DNA of 10,971 nt from Phoronis pallida (GCA_028565715.1 JAOXYC010220461.1:1-10971), one strand, 5' to 3'. Shown: positions 1 to 8,736, numbered from the stretch's first letter. The notes: a model not told the origin generated them from the sequence alone. Program-made: numbers and translations.

Positions 1-128
1 GTTGGGTAAAGTCATCACATGCCTTTGGATCAAGTTTGATTTACACCTTTGTCATTTGAACAGAATTTCCTAATTGCTTATTGCATAATCAACATGTGTC
101 TATCTCACATTGAACAGAATCAATTTAC

Positions 129-251
129 CTTTTCTCTTCGGCAAAGAGAAGTCCTCTATCCAAGACTTTGATTCTTTATCGTAGTATTCAGAAGGGCTGA
201 CCGAGACGCCGTGTTCTACCGTGCAGCCCCCAAAGACGTACAGGTTATCGC
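129..251 (-). CDS. Kelch gene exon 6 (last exon visible)
   Basis: A 123-bp exon, acceptor TTCTCTCAACAG|G and donor AAAAG|GTAAAT, phase 1 in and out. It encodes residues 318-357: DNLYVFGG, then EYYDKESKSW (338-347) and a basic end PKRK. Because it ends on a donor site with an open frame, at least one further exon must lie left of base 1. No plausible phase-1 acceptor and open frame was found in bases 1-120. Confidence 0.86.
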
Positions 252-3200
252 CTGTTGAGAGAATATCTTACAATATGCAGTACATACATGTATAGAAAAA
301 CGCTATCAAATACTCAACTCATTAAGATGATGACGTAAACACAAATGATGGTAAATCTATTATTTTCATTTGAAATTGAGGTTTGTAAATATTCATGTCC
401 ATGAACCACCATTCCCTTTATTGAGACTAAGCTATGCCCGATTCTGTTTGATATGTATAACTTCACGGATATTTATATTATAAAAGTTCATGTCTGACTA
501 GCTTCGAAGGTACAAACTTCGATCAATCGTTTAGTTCGAGTTGTAATATTTCTCGATTACTTTTGCTTGTACTTCACCTATTGCCTCGTTTTCATGTACA
601 CAAGTCATGGCGTCTTACGACAACGAATTGTGTACCTTCACAACTAGTCAGGCATGAAGTTTATAATATAGTTCTATTCTTAAAGCTCATCGTTTCATTC
701 TAATTGATCAACATTCATTAATTGTAATCTTATATATTGTTAAGTACCTATGACGCAGGTGGCCGCACTGTGGCGAGGATAATTCATTCCTGTCATACTG
801 CGTTGCCATGGAGACAAAACTTCATGTTTATTATATGAAATTCTTGGCTTGAATGATTCCATCTTCTCGCGAGTTCTACAGAATTTGGTCACTTTTCCCG
901 TCATTTCATCTGTATATTCGTCATGTACAACACCTAGTAAAGAAGAGTAAAAACTGTTTAAAAATCTACAAGGCAGTGGGCAAATTTCAGCCTCTGCGAT
1001 TGTCTGTTGCACAGAAGGTGAGCTAGCAGCTTGTGGGGGAAATCGGACAAAAGGAGAGATTTGTAGGTAGTGACATATCAGGAAATGTCCTACCGCCCCG
1101 AAATTATAAAAATAAATGTAATACTCTAGTTGAAAGTTACAAACATTAGAAAAAGACATAAATTGCACCCGACGTGGAATCGAACCCCAATAAGGTCTCA
1201 ATCACTCATGTGGTGATGACATATGATGGCTTATAAGAACAATAGGAGGCCTAGGTTCCCAGTCGGGTTCTAAATGGTTCTGTCTTTTCAAAATGAATCC
1301 CGAAATTACAGTTATTTAGTTTTATTCCAAAAAAGCTCTCTCGGGATGCAAATAGGATAAAGTACTTTTGTGGGTTACGGTTATCAAATGTTGAAAATAC
1401 ATTGTCTTTGAGAAAAAAGTAACGAAGGGACTCAATGAAAGCAAGTCCACACGTTTGAATTGCCCGTTGTCCCCAGATTATTTTTTCATGTTCTGTCAAT
1501 CTGTGATAAATCATTTTTAATGTATGGTAACCTTACCTCCTATGAAGTGTATAGAGCTATCGGAGCAGTACATCACGTGCCGATCGACCTTGACTTGTAA
1601 CGTGAGGGGATAGTCGTGATCCAGTTCCTGCCACTTGTTTTCTTCGAACACCCTAGCGGTAAATAACAGTGTTTTAATAATCGTTATCAGTTCGGATGAT
1701 TTTTGAATAAGGCAATAATTTGTTTTAACTAGAGCAACGCTAAAAAGATGAGTCCACGTGGGAGGTACATTAATGGGAATGAATATCAACAGATTTCAGA
1801 AATAACTGAACAAAGGTTGGAGCTGGGAAGACTCTTTGTGTAGGCAAATCATTCCCATGAACATCTGTACCAAGTTCATATTTTGGGTTGATGTGATGCC
1901 CCGAAATCCTTTTATCATCAGTCAGGGCATGTGTACCAAGTTTCTTTAAATTCGCTTGTGCAGTTTCAGAAAAAATCCAACGATCAAATTTGGACAACCG
2001 GGGGAGCTTGTGTTGACCTATCATCCCGAAAACATATCTGTTCTCAGTGGCCAATCGTCACTCAGATCATGTGTACCAAGTTTCGTCAAAATCGCTTGAG
2101 AGGCTTCAGAGAAAATCAACAGAAACCGATAACGGGGATTTTTAACGAAGACATTTGGCCAACAGGGGGAGCTTAGGTTGACCTTTATCGTACAGAAAAC
2201 ATTTCAGTTTAGGTCAATCATCACTCAAAGCATGTGTATCAAAGTTTCGTCAAAATCGCTTGGAGGCTTCAGAGAAATTCAATAGAAACCAATTACTGCA
2301 ATTTCTAACGAGCAAATTTGGCCAACAGGTGGAGCTAAGGTTAACTTTTTGTCCCGAAAACCTGTTATTTGCGGCAAATCATCAGCCAGAGCATGTGTTC
2401 TCAGTTTCGTCAAAATCGCTTTAGCGGTTTCAGAGAAAATCAAAATAAACCAATAACGGCGATTATTAATGATCACATTTTGCCAACAGGGGGAGCTATG
2501 GTTGACTTATCTTCCCGAAAACATTCCTGTTACGGTCAATCATCACTCAAAGCATGTCTAGCAAGTTTCGTCAAAATTGCTTGACAGGTTTCAGAGAAAA
2601 TCGACAGAAACCAATGACGGCGATATTTTACGAACAAATTTGGCCAATAGGGGGAGCTAGGGTTGGAATATTGACCCTCAAACCTTTTCGTTCTGGCCAA
2701 TTATCACCCACAGCATATTAACCAAGTTTCATCAAAATCGCTCGAGCGGTTTCAGACCAATTACAGCGATTTCCGCTCTTTTTTGCCACCAGGGGGACCC
2801 TTGGTAAAGGTCACGGAAACCAAGTTTCATCAAAATCGCTCGAGCGGTTTCAGACCAATTACAGCGATTTCCGCTCTTTTTTGCCACCAGGGGGACCCTT
2901 GGTAAAGGTCACGGAAACCAATTGTGAACGACGGACGGACGACGGACAACGGACGGACGACGGACGGACGACCACCCGGATGACAACAATATGCGATCAC
3001 ATACAAATATGTGGACGCATAAAAAGGGGCATCATTCAAGGATTGCGTTCTCTGATTGACATTTTCATAAACTGAGGCTTATAGGCAATGACCAACTAAA
3101 AAGACTATAATTCGTTTTTAAAAAATAATTAGAAATTTCCCAAATGAAACATCGACTGACCTCAGCATGAATGGGCGTGAAGTCTTTACTGGTAGGGTCT

Positions 3201-5199
3201 ATTATTGTAATAAACTCACCACAAGGTGTCGTGACCAGTTTTATCATGTAATCCTCCCGATAGGTATAGATTTCCATTGAGTTCCGCTACTGCGTGGTTT
3301 GCTCTCGGATGCAGTAGAGGGGGCGCCGAAAGCCATTTATTCTCTTCTGTGCAGTAATATTCGCAAGATGACGTCACCTTTTGACCATCGATTTCACCAC
3401 CTACAACAACAACAAAAAAACTGCCACCATGAAAAACAGGAATATTCAAGACTGTCGTGTCCCTCTGACGGACTGCTAGCAATTTAAATTTTTTATTTTT
3501 GAGATAGTAAGCAACTCGATCTTACTATAGATGTCGCTATCAGCTAGCAATACCACAAACTATCATATGGTTTTTCATTTGCTTTCACACTCTGATAAAG
3601 GCAGAGTCAGTACAATCCTTTTAAAACGCGCATAGCTCTGTTTTGACTTTTTCTGCGATATATTTTTATTCTCTTAATTAAATTTACAACATTCGCCTAG
3701 CCTAGAGTATTTATTTACCTGTGACCAGTAAGCGACTCCCAAGTGAGTTGAGACAGTGCTTTGCTTTACCACGTGGAAGATCTGCCAATCGTTCCAATTC
3801 TTCACTGATTGGGTCGTACCTAGAAATGGCATGACGTTACGTATAATAGGAACTCCGAGACATCGGCCATACAATTTTATTTTGTGGAAAACATTCCGCC
3901 TCTGATTAGAAGGATTTTTACCTTCACAACAGCCATCGAATCATCTCTTTTCAATTTGGCCTTTTTCGGTGGCCTATAGTTTATGTAGTTTATTTACGGA
4001 TGGCATGTCAATACTATTTGGCTTTTTGGATTTGCAGAACCGAAACCCAAGAAACGCTCCACATTAATTATCGAAATCTGTTTCCACGACTTCTACTGTC
4101 GTCACTGGTTCCTGGTAATCAGAATGAAGGCGAGTGCCTTGATTCTCGATATAGAACTTCTAACCTTTTAACATTTATGTGAACTCACAAGTTTACATTT
4201 ATCTTGACAGCATGTGAAATATAGTGCTTCACAAGTCACAAATCTCTCACATTTACTGACAAGCTGAGTGCGTGTGGAATTATACGATTACCAAATGTAT
4301 CCTCCCCCAGGTGAAAGGTCATGTCTGAACTTAACCTTGTAAATGCCAGCAGAACTTTCGCTTTGATTCTTCGCTGTCATTCGTGCAACGCGCAGTGATC
4401 AATCACAGTTTCGAGACTGTTTTGAGATGGTTGATATTTAGTTCATGCTTCAAGTTCAAAACTGGTTTTAAACTTAGTACTACTGACATGCGATAGAATG
4501 TAGTGGTTTCCGAATGCACTTTTAGACATGCACAACAATGATCAGAATGTCATGGCCCGGGAAATTATGCTATTTGTACATGACTTATTTTTAAGAAGTT
4601 ATTTTTGATGTAAGAAGAAAAAGATTTAGGCCGCGGGTTGCAAACTATATAGCGATCATTTACGGAACACTATAAAATCCGTGACAAGGCACACTTTGAT
4701 ACGCAGTTTCCTCGATATACCCGACAACAGTGGCAGAAAACAATTGGGTTCAAACCCGGCTTACAGTTGAAATTACGTGATCGCAATTGGCTGAAAAGTC
4801 ATACATTGACAGATGCAGGTGATATTTTCATTACCTGAGTGTTCTTCGACTATAGGTGGCGTTCTTCTGGTTAAATCCGCCCACAATATAGAGTTTATTC
4901 CTCACCACTAATGTAGCAAAGTTTGACAAATCTTTTATACAACTCCAATTTTCAGTGTGGATTTTGTACGATTCAAAGTCTGACTTATCACCATTTAAAA
5001 ACATCCACCATACACATCCACTGCCTCCCCTGTCAATGAACATCAAGCGTTGTTCCACTCTAGCTTCTAATTTGTTGTTGGGTTTATGACTACGGTCGTT
5101 GTTGTTGTTAAGGATGCTGCTTGCTTCGAAGTCACTATTGCTGCTGCTATTTCGGCTTGCAGCATCGCTTCTATCGGTCTCGGCTGATATTGCAGACAT
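129..5199 (-). CDS. Kelch-repeat protein gene, six exons, 3' end off window
   Basis: Joining six minus-strand exons (4835-5199, 3719-3819, 3220-3400, 1537-1652, 748-933, 129-251) gives 357 residues plus one base of the next codon, with no stop and matching phase at every junction. Five kelch diglycine motifs are visible: LYIVGG (103-108), LLVTGG (152-157), LYLSGG (200-205), IHFIGG (250-255) and LYVFGG (320-325), with blade tryptophans at W85, W178, W223 and W347. Residues 1-46 are polar and Ser/Asn-rich, probably disordered. Kelch repeats fold into a beta-propeller that usually binds a partner protein; many family members are CUL3 ubiquitin-ligase adaptors, but those carry BTB and BACK domains before the repeats and none is seen here. 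Five complete motifs suggest a sixth blade and the C-terminus lie beyond the left edge. The ligand and the exact family member cannot be told. The family call is firm; completeness of the 5' end is less so. Confidence 0.88.
252..747 (-). other. Kelch intron 5
   Basis: A 496-bp AT-rich intron with GT/AG ends. It holds the inverted-repeat element listed at 474-670; the rest shows nothing recognisable. Confidence 0.8.
474..670. mobile_element. MITE-like element with about 47-bp terminal inverted repeats
   Basis: The left arm (474-521) and right arm (624-670) are inverted copies of each other: both, read inward, start TATATTATAAA and share TTCATG, CTGACTAG and GAAGGTACA in the same order, with about ten differences and small gaps. 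The core of about 100 bp has no coding potential. The ends are AT-rich and begin with TA, so a TA target-site duplication is possible but cannot be separated from the arms. This matches the plan of a miniature inverted-repeat transposable element; the superfamily is unknown. It sits in intron 5 of the kelch gene. Confidence 0.65.
748..933 (-). CDS. Kelch gene exon 5
   Basis: A 186-bp exon with a strong acceptor (TTCTTTACTAG|G) and donor CATAG|GTACTT, phase 1 in and out. It encodes residues 256-316. It holds the least typical blade: an acidic insert (DEYTDEMTGK), no clear Trp in the usual place, then PWQRSM, YPRHSAATCVI and a split Gly that runs into DNLYVFGG of exon 6. The spacing between successive GG motifs is about 70 residues here against 48-50 elsewhere. 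Confidence 0.84.
934..1536 (-). other. Kelch intron 4
   Basis: A 603-bp intron with GT/AG ends. Apart from a tRNA-like B-box near 1176-1186 it holds nothing I recognise. The open frames running through it appear to be chance extensions of exon 5 and unrelated frames. Confidence 0.75.
1176..1186 (-). promoter_or_regulatory. tRNA-type B-box (possible SINE remnant)
   Basis: On the minus strand the sequence reads GGTTCGATTCC, an exact match to the pol III B-box consensus GGTTCRANYCC. No flanking cloverleaf can be drawn: the T-stem fails after two pairs and no A-box lies at the right distance. It is best read as a decayed tRNA-derived SINE or a chance match rather than a tRNA gene. Confidence 0.3.
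1537..1652 (-). CDS. Kelch gene exon 4
   Basis: A 116-bp exon, acceptor ACCGCTAG|G and donor AGGAG|GTAAGG, phase 2 in and phase 1 out. It encodes residues 217-254, including ENKW (220-223) and IHFIG (250-254); the second Gly of the motif is split by the next intron. It is separated from exon 3 by a 1,567-bp intron filled largely with tandem repeats. Confidence 0.87.
2721..2916. repeat. Perfect 98-bp tandem duplication
   Basis: Bases 2721-2818 and 2819-2916 are identical by eye, starting accaagtttcatcaaaatcg and ending ggtaaaggtcacggaa, with four more matching bases after the second copy. The surrounding 161-bp units are clearly diverged, so this duplication is recent, or an assembly artefact. 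Confidence 0.92.
2928..2971. repeat. ACGG-type microsatellite
   Basis: An imperfect run of acgg and acggacg units (for example acgacggacggacgacgg) ends the tandem array. It is the usual microsatellite part of pearl-like elements. Confidence 0.85.
2990..3021. repeat. Terminal hairpin of the Helitron-like element
   Basis: The palindrome reads TATGCG, two unpaired bases, CACATA, loop CAAA, TATGTG, two unpaired bases, CGCATA: two 6-bp stems separated by a 2x2 internal loop. A-rich AAAAAGGGGCAT follows directly. Helitrons and relatives carry a short hairpin just inside their 3' end, so this probably marks the right boundary of the element. Confidence 0.6.
3220..3400 (-). CDS. Kelch gene exon 3
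   Basis: A 181-bp exon with a strong T-rich acceptor (GTTGTTGTTGTAG|G) and a near-consensus donor (TTGTG|GTGAGT). It encodes residues 157-215 plus two bases of W216. It completes one GG motif, then reads CEYYCTEENKW (168-178), the HPR..HAVAEL strand and LYLSGG (200-205). The phase-2 end joins exon 4 as TG|G, restoring Trp in the phrase DTLWVFEENKW, a convincing blade join. Confidence 0.88.
3719..3819 (-). CDS. Kelch gene exon 2
   Basis: A 101-bp exon between acceptor TTTCTAG|G and donor CACAG|GTAAAT. It enters in phase 2 and leaves in phase 1. It encodes a classic blade: the YDP turn at 123-125, an ELERL stretch where most blades have a Trp, then LLVTG up to residue 156. The long open frame covering the same DNA (3674-3874) is a different frame and does not look like kelch. 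The intron before it is 1,015 bp and the one after it 318 bp. Confidence 0.85.
3820..4834 (-). other. Kelch intron 1
   Basis: A 1,015-bp intron with GT/AG ends and no recognisable gene. A palindromic GGGTTCAAACCC lies near 4748 and resembles a B-box, but nothing around it supports a tRNA or SINE. The short plus-strand frame at 4000-4182 is not protein-like. Confidence 0.7.
4835..5199 (-). CDS. Kelch gene exon 1 (start codon, N-terminal region, first blade)
   Basis: Encodes residues 1-121 and two bases of codon 122. The ATG at 5199-5197 has A at -3, and an in-frame TAG lies upstream at 5226-5224, which supports this start. Residues 11-35 are low-complexity (runs of Ser and Asn). Residues 51-108 begin the propeller: MFIDRGG, then WWMFLNG, NW at 84-85 and LYIVGG at 103-108. 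The donor is CTCAG|GTAATG, phase 2. An upstream coding exon carrying a BTB domain would need an acceptor between the TAG and the ATG. The TAG itself ends in AG but has a poor pyrimidine tract, so I think this is the true first coding exon. Confidence 0.85.
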
Positions 5200-6053
5200 G
5201 GTTTTTAATGTGACGGTGGTAGTCTATATTGTTGATACTTGGTCAGGTTGCTTCTATAACATCTTCAATGGCAATGGAGCAACTATGGAATCGAAATAAA
5301 TGCTCAATGCCTTTTGAAGATATTAGAGAGTCAGCTTTCAAGTCACTTATCTGCAGTTGAAGACTTCGGCTTTGTAGACGTCCTATGTGTTGTCACTGGA
5401 GTTAAGCAGACCAGTCGCTGGAAATAATATGTTCAAACATTATAAAAAATATAAATATATACATTTAGGGCATCTTTGCCCGATAGATGTGAATACAATT
5501 TGGAATCGTCATGGCACAACTTTATTGAGCAGTCAATTTAACTTCACTTTTAAAATTGTCGCTGCACAAGATTCCTCCGATTTTCAACGTTTTGAAACCT
5601 AAGCAGATTTTGATCAACATCTAAAACCGGAGGAATAATACCTAGTTTGTATTATCTTCATGAGATGTTTTTAAAGATTGCGATACATTTAGTTTGAAGA
5701 CGTTTTACTAAATGATACGTCATGACATGGTGCCCGAATCAAAAACTTAATGGAACGCCAGCATTATGAACTTAAATTACAAATCATGAATGCCAAATAT
5801 CTCATCTGAGTAGTCAATCACTCACGTTGCTTTAAAAAAAACCTTCGAAATGTTTGCTCAAGGGCAGTATACACGACAGATTAATCCCTGTATCCGTTTC
5901 AGCTCGTGTATTGCTCGGCACGAATACTTGTCCCAATAAGCTTATAGTAAAGTATTGTGAATTATATAGTCAATTTAACATGTTACACAAAGTGCACCTA
6001 AATTGCTCCATAAAATATGTATTATACATCATATTAATTGCACATTTTACACA
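5200..6053. other. Upstream region of the kelch gene; no gene seen
   Basis: This stretch should hold the 5' UTR and promoter of the minus-strand kelch gene. An in-frame stop at 5226-5224 bounds its reading frame. I see no convincing TATA box, CpG island or splice site that fixes the transcription start. The plus-strand frames at 5387-5602 and 5854-6093 have no recognisable protein features. Confidence 0.5.
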
Positions 6054-6266
6054 ATGCGAATTGGTATTGAACACATCGGACTTATATTCATAATTGCTAT
6101 TTTAATAGTTAAAACTATTCAGGCAATTAATTATAATATTTCTTTATATTCTCCGTACAGTAAAGACTCTCCAACTTTACATTTTGATTCACATTGCTTC
6201 GTCGAGCAAATTGCGTCATTTGATCACGACTATTGCAGTAAAGTTGCGACACGGTCATCAATATAA
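6054..6266 (+). CDS. Candidate small secreted protein or first exon (weak)
   Basis: A 70-codon frame beginning at the ATG at 6054 (A at -3) rather than the more upstream ATG at 6003. The N-terminus is signal-peptide-like: MRIGIEH, then a hydrophobic core GLIFIIAILIV (9-19), then KTIQA at 20-24, a possible cleavage site. The remaining 46 residues are polar, with two cysteines (in SHCF and DYCS) and one N-x-S site. No family is recognised. A potential donor (GCA|GTAAAG) near 6239 could make this the first exon of a longer secreted protein, but no partner exon was found. An AT-rich region can give such frames by chance, so confidence is low. Confidence 0.2.
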   Translation: MRIGIEHIGLIFIIAILIVKTIQAINYNISLYSPYSKDSPTLHFDSHCFVEQIASFDHDYCSKVATRSSI

Positions 6267-6969
6267 GCAATATTCAGAAATGATCGAGACGGTCCAATTT
6301 TTATGTGCTTGACTAGACTGACTCCAGCCCCTTCGACTTTGGTCGAGGGACTGTGTCAATCGCAGGGGGTATTCCGTTTTTTTAACCGAAAGTAGGTGAC
6401 TGTGTTTAAGTGGAATGACGTAATCAACAAATACTTTGCGAGACTCGATTATCGCGTAGAGAGAACAGACCATCGTTTGGGATGGGCTGTGGGAGAGATT
6501 AGTGCTTGACTAGTGCTACTTTTTTAAGTTACGGTTGTCAAAATACGTTAATACACTCTGATGAGGTTACCTGTACGCACGGTAGCCATGCGTTCCCGAA
6601 ACTAGGGAAAGTGAAGTGTACACTTTTATCATAACAGTAATTAAAACATTCCCTTGAACTCTCTTCACTCAATTAGCGGTAATCACCGTAACAAACTAAA
6701 AACACGAGGCTTTATATTACCTTTTCACCGGTACATAATGTCAACTTCTTCTTGAGATATAAAATGTGAAATTTGGATTTAATCCTCCGCTTATCACAGA
6801 ATGTAGTAGCGTTACGAAGGACAAGTTAATTAACCTGCGCCTTTAATAATGCAATCTCAACACCTTAGATTAATTACATAAACACACACCTGATAAATGT
6901 AGCGATAAGTGGTCATGTAGTTCAGTCATTGATTACAGATATCGAATCTACATCATTCAATGCCTATAG
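6267..6969. other. No gene seen
   Basis: Unique-looking AT-rich sequence. A short hairpin lies at about 6329-6351 (CCCCTTCGAC and GTCGAGGG around a TTTG loop). The minus-strand open frame at 6258-6473 has no protein-like features. Confidence 0.5.
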
Positions 6970-7259
6970 CAAGGGTGCCAGAGAATCCCCGCACAAACTT
7001 TGAATCCATCTCACGACCCACTCATAATTGGTTATTCCCTCTCACGAACCACCACAGCTCTCGCACTAACGCGATATTCCATGCCACAAACAATTAATTC
7101 CCTCTCACGGTAAGAAATTTCCCCCTCACGAACCACCAGAGACAACAAAGGACTTCAGTACAGTACAGAGCTTTGGTGGTTCGTGAGAGGAAATAACCAA
7201 TTATGAGTGGTTCGGGAGATGGATTCAAAGTTCGTGCGGGGGATTCTCTGGCACCCTTG
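6970..7259. mobile_element. Foldback element: two 92-93 bp inverted arms around a 105-bp core
   Basis: The left arm (6970-7061) and right arm (7167-7259) are inverted copies with about six mismatches and one single-base gap. Both run inward from caagggtgccagagaatccc through aactttgaatccatctc, actcataattggttatt and tctcacgaaccacca to agctct. The core carries two further direct copies of the inner ctcacg(aaccacca) motif near 7100 and 7124, and the arms hold others near 7010 and 7041, so the element is built of about 30-bp subrepeats. Flanks are TATA-like on both sides (tatag / tatat), a possible target duplication. No coding capacity: the plus-strand frame at 7207-7443 is a by-product. Transcribed in either direction it would form a long hairpin RNA. 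Confidence 0.8.
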
Positions 7260-7343
7260 TATATCAACACTGTCCCAAGTGATCAATGCATGTATTATAT
7301 ACCTAGATAAATACACAAATCACGTCGCCAGCCCATGGAAGTT

Positions 7344-7504
7344 CACTGCCGTAGCTATACCATTCAGGCAGAGGAGGCAGCTGCCTCCTCGGAAATTTGA
7401 AAAAAAAAAAATAAAAATAAGGGCTGCCTCCTCTGAAATTTGAAAAAAAAAAATAAAGGGATGCCTCCTCCATTTTTAAAGGCTCACAGCAGCCTACGGG
7501 CCTG
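7344..7504. mobile_element. Short hAT-like non-autonomous element
   Basis: The left end reads CACTGCCGTAGCTATACC and the right end, reverse-complemented, CAGGCCCGTAGGCTGCTG. Both resemble the CAGNGSCGTAGCNA-type termini I associate with animal hAT transposons. AAGTT flanks both sides, but a clean 8-bp target duplication is not present. Inside are a 20-bp perfect palindrome (7371-7390) and three copies of a tgcctcctc unit (from 7382, 7425 and 7462), the first two followed by gaaatttg and a long A run. Assignment to hAT is by terminal resemblance only. Confidence 0.4.
7371..7390. repeat. 20-bp perfect palindrome
   Basis: GAGGAGGCAGCTGCCTCCTC is its own reverse complement, centred on a PvuII site. 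It lies just inside the left end of the hAT-like element. Confidence 0.95.
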
Positions 7505-8736
7505 AAGTTTATATTCTTCTATTTCTGACCCAATACCACAGAACACGGCCCACAATACAAGTCATGTTTTTAAACATTAAAGTTTATATTATGTTCAAAG
7601 CTGACCAGTAACCTAATTGTTATTGTGAGTTATAAAGCACATGAAATCCCTGGGCGTTTTATTTCTATGTCATGTAATTACTATGTTCTTCTAGTACTGG
7701 ATAGAGACATAAAGGTCAATTGTCATGAATAGATATATATATGTTACCTTCCAATTTCCTTTTTACATGTACAATATAAATGGTCCTGTATAATTATAAC
7801 CATAAAGTGAACTACAAACGATATTTCCCAGTCCGAATAGCCGCCCGGAATATTGATGCAACGCCGATTCAATCGTGCATCTCATAGTCAGGAAAGTTAT
7901 TGGAAACCTAACTCACTATCTTCAAAAGTGGTCTTAACATTCAATTATTTGAAATAGATAAACTGTTGTGTGGAGGTTACTATAATCGGAGCCACTTTGG
8001 TGAAGAAAGTAACTATGTCTCATATGTATATAATAACCGTGAATGGAATTAAGCATCTATTTGTACCTTTTTTCAACAGGTTCTCAGCAATTCAAATGTC
8101 ACTGAAACATAAGACTATCTTCGGTTTCATCGTACCAAACTGATCTTTACTCTTCCATAAATGTCAAAGAAGTGTCACAATATTCACAGAAATCTAAATC
8201 TAGATGTCATGACCGGCAAACGGCTCATTAACATTAAGACAATATGCAAGTTCGAGATGTACCGGCCTGCGACCAGCCGCCACCGCCGGGCGCGACCCTA
8301 TTTATTTTCATGGGACTGAGATTGCACACTGCGTCATTTATTTAAGATTGAAGCTGCGTGAAATCCCGACCTACGTTGCACCAGTTGTGTCATATAATTA
8401 CAATCATCTGAAATAACCTTTGATACACTTTTTAATAAAATATACGTACTTTTCAATCAAGGATACCTCGGTACGATACACTGAACTCTGGTAGGTAGTG
8501 CTATCATATTGCTTAGTGTGTTTAGTATACGGTAGTCATGTAGTCATTGTCCTGTGTTTAGCTCGGTTAAACATCAATAGTAAGACAGTATATTGTGTGT
8601 TTTCTCTAGTTAAACACCATTTAACGTACCTGTTGTGACCCGCTACGAAAACAAACATACGTCTTGGTATCCGTCAACTGATGACTTAGGTTTCATTGTC
8701 ACCAATAGTATGTCACCTTGTCGATAGGTGTCACTT
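7505..8736. other. No gene seen; one CpG-rich patch
   Basis: AT-rich sequence without coding signal. The only compositional oddity is 8262-8297, a GC-rich stretch with seven CpGs in 36 bp (around gccgccaccgccgggcgcg). It is too short for a CpG island. TA dinucleotide runs occur near 7730-7745. Confidence 0.5.

Larger units (their letters stand above)
1795..3035. repeat. Pearl/Helitron-like element: 161-bp tandem array, microsatellite, terminal hairpin
   Basis: Six diverged copies of a unit of about 161 bp run through intron 3. The landmark catgtgtaccaagtttcgtc recurs, with changes, near 1928, 2069, 2231, 2391, 2553 and 2714 (the first spacing is about 141, the rest 160-162). Each unit also carries a 'gcttgagcggtttcagagaaaatc'-like block and a 'gccaacagggggagct'-like block. 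The array is followed by a 98-bp direct duplication, an ACGG/ACGGACG microsatellite (2928-2971) and a hairpin (2990-3021), then AAAAAGGGGCAT. Known bivalve pearl elements and related non-autonomous Helitron-like elements have this order: tandem core of about 160 bp, short microsatellite, palindrome-bearing tail. Several open frames here on both strands are by-products of the repeat. The left boundary is uncertain. Confidence 0.7.

Noticed and set aside
1166-1240. Possible tRNA gene on the minus strand.
   Set aside because: Only the B-box fits; the T-stem fails after two pairs and no A-box or acceptor stem is found.
1770-2584. Several open frames on both strands in the tandem repeat.
   Set aside because: They repeat the same phrases because the DNA repeats, occur on both strands, and lie within an intron; they are by-products of the 161-bp unit.
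2928-2971. CRISPR-like array in the regularly spaced ACGG units.
   Set aside because: Units are 4-7 bp with no unique spacers; this is an ordinary microsatellite in animal DNA.
3161-3217. Reading on past exon 3 in another frame gives a kelch-like phrase (IIDPTSKDFTP), as if exon 3 were frameshifted.
   Set aside because: The GTGAGT donor at 3219 is strong, and the phase-2 join to exon 4 restores Trp and a better blade (DTLWVFEENKW), so no frameshift is needed.
4737-4762. Possible tRNA B-box GGTTCAAACCC in intron 1.
   Set aside because: No A-box at a suitable distance and no cloverleaf can be drawn; the match is a short palindrome.
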